Origin: Halomarina oriensis | GTDB taxonomy: Archaea > Halobacteriota > Halobacteria > Halobacteriales > Haloarculaceae | DNA length: 64,000 nucleotides | Reading direction: 5' to 3' | Assembly: GCF_009791395.1 (NCBI RefSeq) | Contig: NZ_WSZK01000001.1 | Location: 112,236 to 176,235 of the forward strand | Part shown: one piece after another, positions 25,423 through 33,781 of the stretch | Layout: the number at the start of each line of letters is the position of its first letter | How positions within the stretch are numbered: position 1 is the stretch's first letter | Program-made: the position numbers and the translations under genes | Notes under the pieces: generated by a model | Seen by the model: the letters and a program-made list of their open reading frames with translations, nothing else | What the model was told of the DNA's origin: nothing | Database searches by the model: none

Positions 25423-26805
25423 TCAGTCGTCTTCGCTGGCCGCGCCGCCGCTCGTCTCGTTCGTGCCCGCGGAGCGCAACCGGGCGGCGACCTGTTTCGA
25501 GGCCGTCCCGCCGAGTCGGCCACGGACGGTCCCCAGCAACCCACCGGGGACGAACAGGACGAACAGGACGAACAGCACGCCCAGGAAGAGGCTGGCGTGG
25601 CCGTTGAGGAACGTGTCGACGGCCTCGCCGACGGTCATCCCGTTGTAGATGACCGCCTCCAGCACGCCCTGCGGGAGATGGCTCTGGAGGTAGGGCAGCA
25701 GTCCGCCGCCGGTCCCCTCCTTCGAGAGGAACTCCCGGAACAGTTCGTCGAACAGCGTGCCGAACAGCGGGCCGGCGAGCGTGCCGAACCCGCCGATGAT
25801 GCTCACGAGCAGGGCGTCGCCCGTCACGAGGAAGAAGAACGTCTCGTCGGGCGAGACGGCCCGCGAGTAGCCCGCGAACAGGCCGCCGGCGACGGCCGCG
25901 AAGAACGCCGAGACGGCGAACGCGACCAGTTTGTACCGGTCGGTGTCGTAGCCCACGGCGCGTGCGCGCTCTTCGTTCTCGCGGATGGCGAGCATCACCT
26001 TCCCGAACGGGGAGTGGATGATGCGCTGCATGGCGAAGTAACAGACCAGCACGACGAGACCGACGAGGTAGTACGACACCTCGACCGTCGAGAGGTCGAC
26101 GACGCCGAGTGCGAGTTCGTCGCCGTTCAGCTTCCCGAGTCCGAGTCCCAGCGCGTCGACGAACGGGACGCCGACTTCGAACGCCTCGGGGTGGGTGTCG
26201 AACGACACCGAGACGCCGTCGCGGGGGTTCGACCCGACGTAGTCCCAGTCGCGCACGAAGACGTAGATGACCTGTGAGAAGCCCAGCGTTATCATGGCGA
26301 AGTACACCCCGGAGAGTCGGAACGACACCGACCCGATGGCGACGGCGAGGAGCACGGCGAGCAGGCCCGCGAGCACGAGCAACAGCACGAACGGCGTGTC
26401 CGTCGGCACGAGCGGGAGTTTCCCGTTCGCGGCGAGGATGACCGTGTACGCGCCGGTCCCGAAGAACACCGCGTGGCCAAAGGAGAGGTAGCCGGTGTAC
26501 CCCGAGATGAAGTCGAAGCTCATGGCGAACAGACCGAAGTAGAGCACGACGATCATCGTCTCGACGCGCGGGAGCACCGTCACGAACTCCGCGCCGGCCG
26601 GCGAGTTCACCGCCAGCGTGTAGAAGCCGGGGTAGAGCGCCAGCGCCACGACGACCAGCAGGTGGGCGACGTGTTCACGGGCGTAGCGAGCGAGCCACGA
26701 CTCTTCCGTCGCCGTCTCGCCGCTCCCGCCCGCACCGGTCGCCGTGTCCGTCGGTCCGTCGCCGCCGTCTCCACTACCGCCGGCCGACTCGGTGGGGGTG
26801 CTAAT
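25423..26805 (-). CDS. livM: Branched-chain amino-acid/amide-type ABC permease LivM
   Basis: From the GTG at 26649 the protein has 408 residues. The frame stays open 52 codons further upstream, and the first transmembrane helix (HLLVVVALALYPGFY) spans that GTG, so translation must begin earlier. No ATG, GTG or TTG exists there; the only plausible start is ATT at 26805-26803, overlapping the livH stop (ATTAG). I annotate from that codon (460 residues). The body has the LivM pattern: FDFISGYTGYLSFGHAVFFGTGAY and the EAA-like loop NEERARAVGYDTDRYKLVAFAVSA. It forms the membrane pore with LivH. Confidence 0.8.
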   Translation of the reverse strand: MSTPTESAGGSGDGGDGPTDTATGAGGSGETATEESWLARYAREHVAHLLVVVALALYPGFYTLAVNSPAGAEFVTVLPRVETMIVVLYFGLFAMSFDFISGYTGYLSFGHAVFFGTGAYTVILAANGKLPLVPTDTPFVLLLVLAGLLAVLLAVAIGSVSFRLSGVYFAMITLGFSQVIYVFVRDWDYVGSNPRDGVSVSFDTHPEAFEVGVPFVDALGLGLGKLNGDELALGVVDLSTVEVSYYLVGLVVLVCYFAMQRIIHSPFGKVMLAIRENEERARAVGYDTDRYKLVAFAVSAFFAAVAGGLFAGYSRAVSPDETFFFLVTGDALLVSIIGGFGTLAGPLFGTLFDELFREFLSKEGTGGGLLPYLQSHLPQGVLEAVIYNGMTVGEAVDTFLNGHASLFLGVLFVLFVLFVPGGLLGTVRGRLGGTASKQVAARLRSAGTNETSGGAASEDD

Positions 26806-27835
26806 GGCCCCCCACCTCCGCTCGGCCGAAGATACCCTGCGGACGGATGACGAGCATCACCACGAGGATGAGGAAGACGGTCATCTCGGGGAGGCTGGGG
26901 AAGTCGACGACGTTGACGAACAGCCACTGGGTGAGGGCGTCGGCCAGTCCGACGACGAGGGCGGCGACGACGGTGCCCCGGAACGTCCCGAGGCCGCCGA
27001 TGATGACGACGACGAACGCCGGGAGCAGCGTCTCCGTGGCGAGGGGGACCGACGCCCCCCAGTTGCCGTCCCACATCAGCAGCATGCCGGCCACGCCGGC
27101 GAGGCCGGCACCCAGCGCGAAGACGGTGGTGAACACGCGCCGGACGTCGATACCGAGCGCCTCGGTCATCTCGGCGTCCTCGCTGCCCGCCCGCACCACC
27201 AGCCCGTAGCGCGTCCGGGTGAGGAACGCCCAGACCGCACCGACCGCGAGCGCACCCAGCAGAATCTCGAACAGGTCCATCCCGGCGACCGAGACCGGGC
27301 CGAGCGTGAACGACCCCGAGAGGAACTCCGGTTTCGTCCCGAGGGCGGCCTGCCACTCGGTGATGGGCTGGAGGCCGTAGAACAGCACCACGATACGCAC
27401 GAGTTCGTCGATGACGAGCGTGATGCCGAACGTCAGCAGGATCTGGTAGACCGGCGGCCGGTCGTAGAGCGGCCTGATGAGTCCGACCTCGAGCGCGCCG
27501 CCGAGCGCCGACAGCAGGCCGAAGACGACCACGAGGCCGACGAAGAAGACGGCCAGCCGCGCGAACGGGCCGGTCGTGGTGGTGACGAGCGTCACCATCA
27601 CGAGACCGCCGAGGTACGCCCCGAGCATCGTCAGCGACCCGTGGGCGAAGTTGAGCACGCCCATCAGCCCGAAGATGAGCGTCAGGCCCATGGCGATGAG
27701 TGCGTAGAGCGCGGCCTTCGAGAGGCCGTCGAGCAGGATGGACGACAGCGCCTCGACGGTGAACAGGTCGCCCAGTTGCAGCGGGGCGAGCGTCGCCGTC
27801 GACGCGAACGCACCCGCGGAAGCGAGCACGCTCAT
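26801..27835 (-). CDS. livH: Branched-chain amino-acid/amide-type ABC permease LivH
   Basis: 344 residues, about eight helices. LivH hallmarks: GLTLIFGLMGVLNFAHGSLTMLGAYLG near the N-terminus, the EAA loop around SEDAEMTEALGIDVRRVFTTVFALGAGLAG, and AFVVVIIGGLGTFRGTVVAALVVGL. It pairs with LivM in the membrane. The ATG overlaps the livF stop by four bases. Transcribed right-to-left after livF and before livM. Confidence 0.92.
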   Translation of the reverse strand: MSVLASAGAFASTATLAPLQLGDLFTVEALSSILLDGLSKAALYALIAMGLTLIFGLMGVLNFAHGSLTMLGAYLGGLVMVTLVTTTTGPFARLAVFFVGLVVVFGLLSALGGALEVGLIRPLYDRPPVYQILLTFGITLVIDELVRIVVLFYGLQPITEWQAALGTKPEFLSGSFTLGPVSVAGMDLFEILLGALAVGAVWAFLTRTRYGLVVRAGSEDAEMTEALGIDVRRVFTTVFALGAGLAGVAGMLLMWDGNWGASVPLATETLLPAFVVVIIGGLGTFRGTVVAALVVGLADALTQWLFVNVVDFPSLPEMTVFLILVVMLVIRPQGIFGRAEVGGH

Positions 27836-28608
27836 GCGGTGAGGTACCTCCGGAGGTCGTCGTCCTCGGCGCTCACGTCGTCGGTGTCGCCCGAGGCGAC
27901 GACCGTGCCGTTGTCGAGCACGTAGAACCGGTCCGCGAGGTCCAGCGCCAGCGGGAGGTTCTGTTCGACCAGCAGGACCGTCGCCGCCTCGCTCGCCGCC
28001 GAGATGGCCTCGGCTACGTCCGCGACGATCTGGGGTGCGAGGCCCTCGCTCGGTTCGTCTACCAGGAGCAGGTCGTTCTCGCCGACGAGGCCGCGAGCGA
28101 TGGCGAGCATCTGCTGTTGACCACCGGAGAGCGCGCCCGCCTCGGCGGCCTTCCGCTCTTCGAGGGCGGGGAACGTCTCGTACACCTGCGCCAGCGCGGC
28201 GTCGACGTCGCTCCCCTTCGGGACGGCGATACGGACGTTCTCCGCGACCGTGAGCGCCGAGAAGACGCGCCGGTCCTCGGGTATCCAGCCGATGCCGCCC
28301 TGTGCGACGTCGCTGGTCCCCATCCCGACGAGGTCCGTGCCGCGATAGCGGACCCGGCCCTCGCGGGGCGGCGTCAACTGGAGGATGCTCCGGAGGGTGG
28401 TCGTCTTGCCGACGCCGTTACGACCGATGAGGGCGACGACCTCCCCTTCCTCGACCTCCAGTGAGACGCCTTCGAGGATGTGGCTCTCGCCGTAGTAGCT
28501 GTGGATATCTTCGACGGCGAGCAGCGGTGTGCCGGTCGACGCCGTCTCGGTATCCGGGGTCGTTTCCGCTCCCGAAGCGTCGTCGGTGGGCGTGTCGCTC
28601 GAACTCAC
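27832..28608 (-). CDS. livF: ABC transporter ATP-binding protein LivF
   Basis: 258 residues with an acidic ~25-residue leader. Walker A GRNGVGKTT, signature LSGGQQQ, Walker B LLLVDEPSEGLAP, and the LivF-like WIPEDRRVF are all present. It hydrolyses ATP to drive the importer. Overlaps livG by four bases and livH by four bases, so the three are co-translated. An acidic tail follows the H-loop. Confidence 0.93.
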   Translation of the reverse strand: MSSSDTPTDDASGAETTPDTETASTGTPLLAVEDIHSYYGESHILEGVSLEVEEGEVVALIGRNGVGKTTTLRSILQLTPPREGRVRYRGTDLVGMGTSDVAQGGIGWIPEDRRVFSALTVAENVRIAVPKGSDVDAALAQVYETFPALEERKAAEAGALSGGQQQMLAIARGLVGENDLLLVDEPSEGLAPQIVADVAEAISAASEAATVLLVEQNLPLALDLADRFYVLDNGTVVASGDTDDVSAEDDDLRRYLTA

Positions 28609-29420
28609 GCCGACCCCTCCGCGGTGTCCGTGGACTCCTCGTCCGTCTCCGTCGCGTCGAGCGCACCGGGTTCGTAGCCGCCGAGGTACGCCTCCTGGAC
28701 GGCCGGGTCGTCCCGGACGTCCTCGGGCGTCCCGTCGGCGATGACGCTGCCGCGATTGAGGACGACGATGCGGTCGGAGACGTTCATGACGATGTCCATG
28801 TTGTGTTCGACCAGCAGGACGGCGTGGTCGGTGGCGACGTCCTCGATGAGCGCGATGATGTCGTCGACGCTCTCGGAGGAGACGCCGGCGTTCGGTTCGT
28901 CGAGCAGGAGGACGTCGGGGTCGCCCGCCAGCGCGACGGCGACCTCCAACTGGCGTTTCGCGCCGTGACTGAGCGAGCGTGCGGGCCGGTCGGCCCGGTC
29001 GGCGAGACCTACTCGGTCGAGGATGGTGTCGGCCTCCCGGAGGTAGCGGTCGAACGCGCCGGCGTTGCGCCAGCCCGTGAACGAGTCGTCACCGGCGGCC
29101 TGCGCCGCGATACGGACGTTCTCGTGGACCGTGCTCTCGGGGAAGACGCTCGTGATCTGGTACGACCGGTGGACGCCACGGGCGGCCGTCTCGTGTGGCG
29201 GTGCGCCGGTCACGTCGTGCCACTCGCCGTCGCGGCGGTGTTCGACGGTTCCCTCGGTGGGTTCGAGGACGCCCGTCAGCAGGTCGAAGAACGTCGTCTT
29301 CCCCGCGCCGTTGGGGCCGATGAGCGAGCAGAGTTCGTCGCCCAACTCGACGTCGACGTCGTCGACCGCCGTGAGGCCGCCGAAGCGTTTGGTCAGTCCG
29401 TGCGTTCGGAGTCGGCTCAT
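28605..29420 (-). CDS. livG: ABC transporter ATP-binding protein LivG
   Basis: 271 residues. Walker A GPNGAGKTT, LivG-type GVHRSYQITSVFPESTVHENVRIAAQAA, signature LSHGAKRQLEVAVAL, Walker B VLLLDEPNAGVSSE, and a C-terminal extension (VQEAYLGGYEPGA) typical of LivG. Starts 3 bases after the binding-protein stop and overlaps livF. Partner of LivF in the ATPase dimer. Confidence 0.93.
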   Translation of the reverse strand: MSRLRTHGLTKRFGGLTAVDDVDVELGDELCSLIGPNGAGKTTFFDLLTGVLEPTEGTVEHRRDGEWHDVTGAPPHETAARGVHRSYQITSVFPESTVHENVRIAAQAAGDDSFTGWRNAGAFDRYLREADTILDRVGLADRADRPARSLSHGAKRQLEVAVALAGDPDVLLLDEPNAGVSSESVDDIIALIEDVATDHAVLLVEHNMDIVMNVSDRIVVLNRGSVIADGTPEDVRDDPAVQEAYLGGYEPGALDATETDEESTDTAEGSA

Positions 29421-29423
29421 GGT

Positions 29424-30860
29424 TCAGAGACTGCAGTTCATCTCCGACGAGTCGGCGGGAATCGTCGTCCGGTCTTTCGAGATGGTCGCGACCGGTTCGG
29501 AGGGCATCACGGGGGCGTTCCAGCGGTCCTCCTCGTTCGGGACGACGTTCGCCACCGTCATCGGCGAGCGCGCCTGGTTGTTGTACTCCTGGAACGTGTA
29601 CGCGCCCTCGCCCTTCGGGGTGTCCCGTACGGTCATCCCGCGCAGGGCGTCCGCGATCTCCGACCCGTCGGTGCTGCCGGCGGACTGGGCGGCCTGCACG
29701 ATGGCGGAGGCGGCGGTGAACGTCCCCGAGGTGAAGAGGTCGGGGACCGCGCCGTAGGCGTTCGAGTAGAGTTCGACGAACCGGTCGTTGATGGGGTTGT
29801 CGTACTGGTTCCAGTGGTAGCGCGTGGTGAACGGGCCGAGGTTCGAGTTCTCGACGGCGTCGGCGGTCAGCGGGTCGCCGAGCACCTTCTGCATCGTCTG
29901 ACCGACGATCTGGGTGGTGATCTGGGTGGCGAACCCACCGAACACGCGGAAGTCGTAGTCGCCGTTGAGGACGGTCGTGAACAGCGCGGGGAGCGTCGAG
30001 ACGGTGAACCCGCCGACGATACCCTCCGCGCCCGCCTCGACGGCCTGGTCGAGCAACGGCGTCCACTCCGAGTAGCCCTGCGGGACGAACCGCTCGCCGA
30101 CGATCTCGACGCCGTTGGCCTCCAGGACGGTCCGGTAGTTGTTGACGACCGCTCGGCCGAACGAGTAGTCCGCGCCGAAGAGGTAGACCGAGGAGACGTC
30201 GGAGTTCTCCGCCACGTACCGCCCACCGGAACGGGCGTCCATCGCCGTGTTCTCGCTCGCGCGGAAGACGAGGTCCGTACACGTCTCGCTGCTGGAGGTG
30301 ATGTCGGCGCTCGCGGCGGGTCCGATCATCGTCGGGACGCCCGACTGCTTCGTGACCGAGTTGACGATACGCGTCGCGGCCGCCGAGGAGGTGCCGCCGA
30401 ACAGCAGATCGACCTCCTCGCTCGTCACGAGGTCGGTGGCCACCTCCTGTGCGGTCTGGGAGTCCAGTTTGGTGTCCCGGACGTGCATCTCCACGTCGAG
30501 GTCACCGACGCTCATCGTCTTCGTCCCCGTTGAGGCGTCGGGGAGCGAGGACGCCTCGCCCTTGTAGCCGAGTCCGGAGTAGAACCCCCAGAGTGCTTGC
30601 TGGCCGTAGTACTGGAGGTCCCCCGAGACGGGCTGGACGACGCCGACTTTGAGCGTCCCGGAGACGCTCGCCCCGGCCGTCCCGGTCGTCGTCCCCCCGC
30701 CGGTGCCGTCGGTGGTGCCGCCGTCGGTCATACCGCCGTCGGTCCCGTCACCGCTTCCGTTCTCCGACCCGCTGTCGTCCGTACACCCGGCGAGCGCGGC
30801 GACCCCCGTCGCTCCGAGCGTCGCCAGTACCCGTCGTCGCGTCTGTCTGTTCGCGTCCAT
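29424..30860 (-). CDS. Substrate-binding lipoprotein of the liv-type importer
   Basis: 478 residues. Signal region with RRR and VLATLGATGVAALAGC (lipobox Cys26), so a probably Tat-exported lipoprotein. A ~50-residue Gly/Thr/Asp linker follows, then the periplasmic-binding type-I fold (LKVGVVQPVSGDLQYYGQQAL, VDLLFGGTSSAAATRIV, VYLFGADYSFGRAVVNNYR, GGFATQITTQ). It captures the substrate and delivers it to LivHM. Substrate is unclear: the fold covers branched-chain amino acids, amides and urea. It is the first gene of the operon; a palindromic operator lies 41-56 bases upstream. Confidence 0.9.
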   Translation of the reverse strand: MDANRQTRRRVLATLGATGVAALAGCTDDSGSENGSGDGTDGGMTDGGTTDGTGGGTTTGTAGASVSGTLKVGVVQPVSGDLQYYGQQALWGFYSGLGYKGEASSLPDASTGTKTMSVGDLDVEMHVRDTKLDSQTAQEVATDLVTSEEVDLLFGGTSSAAATRIVNSVTKQSGVPTMIGPAASADITSSSETCTDLVFRASENTAMDARSGGRYVAENSDVSSVYLFGADYSFGRAVVNNYRTVLEANGVEIVGERFVPQGYSEWTPLLDQAVEAGAEGIVGGFTVSTLPALFTTVLNGDYDFRVFGGFATQITTQIVGQTMQKVLGDPLTADAVENSNLGPFTTRYHWNQYDNPINDRFVELYSNAYGAVPDLFTSGTFTAASAIVQAAQSAGSTDGSEIADALRGMTVRDTPKGEGAYTFQEYNNQARSPMTVANVVPNEEDRWNAPVMPSEPVATISKDRTTIPADSSEMNCSL

Positions 30861-30900
30861 GACACGAGAGAGAATGTGGCTACTGGGGCAAGGGACCCGA

Positions 30901-30916
30901 GGTTAACATGTTAACC
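30901..30916. promoter_or_regulatory. Perfect 16-bp palindrome, probable operator
   Basis: GGTTAACATGTTAACC is a perfect palindrome in the gap between the divergent liv operon (start 30860) and the alpha/beta hydrolase (start 31014). It lies 41-56 bases upstream of the liv start. Its AT-rich core could also serve as a TATA box. The regulator is unknown; neither bat-type gene at 31959 or 32845 is proven to bind it. Confidence 0.6.
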
Positions 30917-30968
30917 GGACCGTCCGCTCCGACAGCCGCCGATTCGACATGGTCCGCCAAGCGATTCA

Positions 30969-30978
30969 CATGTTAACC
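30969..30978 (+). promoter_or_regulatory. Second copy of the operator half-site
   Basis: CATGTTAACC repeats the right half of the palindrome exactly, 62 bases downstream (about six helical turns), and lies 36-45 bases before the hydrolase ATG. Paired sites on the same helical face suggest cooperative binding and joint control of both transcripts. Confidence 0.5.
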
Positions 30979-31013
30979 CACCGACTTTCACCGCTACCGG
31001 CGCAGGTCGTGGT

Positions 31014-31934
31014 ATGGACCTCCGCGCACGCCGGTTCGACGCCCGCGACGGACTCCGACTGAACTGCTGGGAGCACGCGCCCGACCGGGCGACCGAGGCC
31101 GTGGTGTTCGTCCACGGCTCCATCACCTGCTCGCGTGCGCTGTTCTCCCCGCCCGTCGAGCGCGACGGGCGTATCGACGAGTCGTACTCGTGGCTGGCCG
31201 CCACGGCCGAGACGGGGCGGGCGGCGTTCGGCCTCGACGTTCGGGGCTACGGCGACTCCGAGCGTCCGCCCGAACTGAACGAACCGCCCGAGGCGAACGG
31301 CCCGCCGGTGCGTGCGGACCTCGCCGCGAACGACATCGCCGACACCGTCGCCCACGTGCGTGAGGAGTACGACACCGTCCACCTCGTCGGCGTCTCGTGG
31401 GGGACGAACACCTGCGGCCGGTTCGTCGCCCGTGACGACCCCGAGGTGGCCTCGCTCACCCAGGTGGCCCCCGTCTACCGCGTCCCCTACGACGTGAGCG
31501 AGGGACTGGCGGCGCTCGGCCTGGACCCCGCCGGCGAGTTCGGCGCGTACCACCGCCAGGAGTACGAGACCGTCAAGGAACGGCAGGGCGAGACCGACGA
31601 GGCGCTGTTCGAGGCCATCTGGCGGACGCAGGTCGAGTCCAACCAGGGCGAGGGTGACGGCTACATCGCCCAGACGGGGTCGCTCGCGGACTACGCCGAC
31701 TGCGGGGCCGACGACCCGCCGTACGACGCTGCCGATATCGCCGTCCCGACGCTCGTCGTCCGCGGGAGCGCGGACGCTATCTCGTGGCGTGAGGACGCGC
31801 TGGCGCTGTACGACGAACTCCCCCGCGAAGACGGGACCTACCTCGAACTCGCGGGCGCGGACCACTACGCGATGCACGGCGAGCGACGAGCGGACCTCTA
31901 CGACGCCGTCTCGGGGTTCCACGACCGCGTCTGA
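31014..31934 (+). CDS. Alpha/beta hydrolase
   Basis: 306 residues. Oxyanion strand VVFVHGSITCSR, nucleophile elbow GVSWGT (Ser in GxSxG, residue ~130), acid in VRGSADAIS, and catalytic His in GADHYAMHG near the C-terminus: the complete catalytic triad of the fold. Acts on an ester, amide or similar small molecule in the cytoplasm. It is divergent from the liv operon and shares its operator, so it may process the imported compound (inference). No signal peptide. Confidence 0.9.
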   Translation: MDLRARRFDARDGLRLNCWEHAPDRATEAVVFVHGSITCSRALFSPPVERDGRIDESYSWLAATAETGRAAFGLDVRGYGDSERPPELNEPPEANGPPVRADLAANDIADTVAHVREEYDTVHLVGVSWGTNTCGRFVARDDPEVASLTQVAPVYRVPYDVSEGLAALGLDPAGEFGAYHRQEYETVKERQGETDEALFEAIWRTQVESNQGEGDGYIAQTGSLADYADCGADDPPYDAADIAVPTLVVRGSADAISWREDALALYDELPREDGTYLELAGADHYAMHGERRADLYDAVSGFHDRV

Positions 31935-31958
31935 AGACGGCCCTCCCCGTCGCCCTCC

Positions 31959-32672
31959 TCACTCCGTCTCTTCGTCGAGCGTCTCCAGCACCTCGGTGAT
32001 ACGGGCCATCGTCTTCGCCTGACCGCGTCGGAGCGTCTTCGAGACGGCGGGTTTCGACACGTCGAACTGGTCGGCGAGACTGCCGAGCGTCTCGCCGCGT
32101 GGACTGTCGAAGTAGCCGCCGCTGACGGCCGCTTCGAGCGTCTCACGTTCGCGCGTCGAGAGGTCACGACAGCCCTCGATGAGCGTCATCGCCGCGCCGA
32201 CGTTCTGGACGAAGCCGCTGAGTTCGGTGAGGTCGACCGACTCCCGCGAGAGCACCTCGTACTCGTTGTCGTTGTCGAGAATCGACAGCGCGGTGTCGGC
32301 GTCGGCGTCCCGGTCGAAGCCGACGTGCCACAGTTCGCGGCCGCCCGCGATGTGGAACGGGCCGGTGATGTAGCCGTCGTACTCGCGGATGGTCGCCATC
32401 GCGGTGGTCTCGTCGATGGTCGTCCGGACGTGCGCGACCGGTCCCTTCCGGGAGACGAGGTCGTAGTCGCGCAACCCCTCGTGGTCGCGGAGGACGCGCA
32501 GTCCGGCGTCGAGGGCCGCGGGCGTCGACCCCTCGACGACCATGCGGGTGTCGAGGCGGTCGCCCGCGGGGTCGAACTCCCAGTGTGCCGCCGAGAAACT
32601 GACGTCGTGAGCGTCGCTGGCCGCGATGAACGGACAGTCGTACTGCTCCATATCGAGGGTGACGTCGAGCAT
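31959..32672 (-). CDS. Bat-type transcriptional regulator (HTH_10)
   Basis: 237 residues from ATG 32672. An N-terminal ~150-residue beta-rich sensing domain (ending VDLTELSGFVQNVGAAMTLIEG) is followed by the HTH_10 domain: LSTRERETLEAAVSGGYFDSPRGETLGSLADQFDVSKPAVSKTLRRGQAKTM, described by its key blocks. This is the bacterio-opsin-activator helix-turn-helix family, unique to haloarchaea. Divergent from a second such gene at 32845. A TATA-like TTTATC is on the minus strand at 32708-32713. Target unknown; the neighbouring hydrolase, liv and che operons are candidates. Confidence 0.85.
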   Translation of the reverse strand: MLDVTLDMEQYDCPFIAASDAHDVSFSAAHWEFDPAGDRLDTRMVVEGSTPAALDAGLRVLRDHEGLRDYDLVSRKGPVAHVRTTIDETTAMATIREYDGYITGPFHIAGGRELWHVGFDRDADADTALSILDNDNEYEVLSRESVDLTELSGFVQNVGAAMTLIEGCRDLSTRERETLEAAVSGGYFDSPRGETLGSLADQFDVSKPAVSKTLRRGQAKTMARITEVLETLDEETE

Positions 32673-32844
32673 AGCCCTTGGGTCGTTCACCCATGTTCGT
32701 TTCGGGAGATAAATCTTTTCGGACACTCCCGCCTGCCGGACCGTCACTGCTCGACGAAGCGGCCGGCGTGTGCGCGTGTTCTCCCCGTCCCTCCCGACAC
32801 ACAAACAAAACATTTAGTCGGGGGTCGGCTGTTGGAGCCTTCAT

Positions 32845-33504
32845 ATGGCAACCATCGCCACCTTCTCCGTTCCCGCTCGGTCGCTCGCGCTGTCGGGGGC
32901 GCTGACGGCGCTCCCGTCGGCGTCGTTCGTCTGTGAGTCGACCGTCGTCTCCGGCAGTGGGACCACGACGCCGTTGCTCCGGGTGACCGGCGCGTCACGG
33001 GAGGCCGTCGAGGACGCACTGGCCGCCGACGCGAGCGTCGAGGCCGTCACCTGTCTGGCCGACCACTCGACGGAGTTCCTCTACCGCGTCGAGTGGGGCC
33101 CGGAGTTCGACTTCTTCGCCCGCGTCCTGCCGGGGTCGACCGGGTCGGTGTTGAGCGCACGCGCGTCGGGGTCGGACTGGTCGATTCGCGTCCTCTACCC
33201 CGGACGCGACGCCCTCTCGACCGCCCACGAGACCTGTCTGGACCACGGAATCGACGTCGAGGTCGAGACCGTCCGTGACCTCGACCCCGACCGGCCCGAG
33301 CGATTCGGTATCACGAACGAACAGCGCGAGGCCCTGCTCGCCGCCTGCGAACACGGCTACTTCGACATCCCGCGTCGCACCGGTCTCCGCGAACTCGCCA
33401 CCGACATCGGCATCTCCCACCAGGCGCTGTCCGAACGACTCCGGCGGGGGCACGACACCCTCATCACCGAGACGCTCGCCGACGGCGACAGCGCTCCGTT
33501 GTGA
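32845..33504 (+). CDS. Bat-type transcriptional regulator (HTH_10)
   Basis: 219 residues. N-terminal sensing domain (MATIATFSVPARSLALSGAL, TTPLLRVTGASREAVEDAL) and C-terminal HTH_10 (TNEQREALLAACEHGYFDIPRRTGLRELATDIGISHQALSERLRRGHDTLI, by blocks). A TATA-like ACATTTA (32810-32816) lies ~32 bases upstream. It lies just upstream of the chemotaxis operon and divergent from a sister regulator. It may act on either operon. No signal or metal motif. Confidence 0.88.
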   Translation: MATIATFSVPARSLALSGALTALPSASFVCESTVVSGSGTTTPLLRVTGASREAVEDALAADASVEAVTCLADHSTEFLYRVEWGPEFDFFARVLPGSTGSVLSARASGSDWSIRVLYPGRDALSTAHETCLDHGIDVEVETVRDLDPDRPERFGITNEQREALLAACEHGYFDIPRRTGLRELATDIGISHQALSERLRRGHDTLITETLADGDSAPL

Positions 33505-33781
33505 CGGACAGGGTGTGTCACCGATAGGCACGACAACCTTTCACGGGGAAGCTGTCGGTGTACGGAGAATACCGCCGAATTCACGGTCCTATGTCCTTCT
33601 TACTGCCGTATAATCCTCAATTAAGGCGCTCCGTATCTCATGCCCGCCGAGAGCGCGCACCCGACCGCTGTCCGGGGGTTTAGCCACGTCCTATGGACTA
33701 TCACTCGTCCGGGTCTGTTGTCCGACTGGGACTTACATGATTTGGACAAAGTTTAAGCACAAGTAAGTTTGAACTCCGGAC
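33505..33781 (+). promoter_or_regulatory. Upstream region and TATA box of the chemotaxis operon
   Basis: Less GC-rich than its surroundings. GTTTAAGC at 33751-33758 is centred ~27 bases before ATG 33782, giving a leaderless transcript. An earlier AT-rich stretch (TATAATCCTCAATTAAG, 33608-33624) could be a second promoter or activator site. No gene is seen here. Confidence 0.6.
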
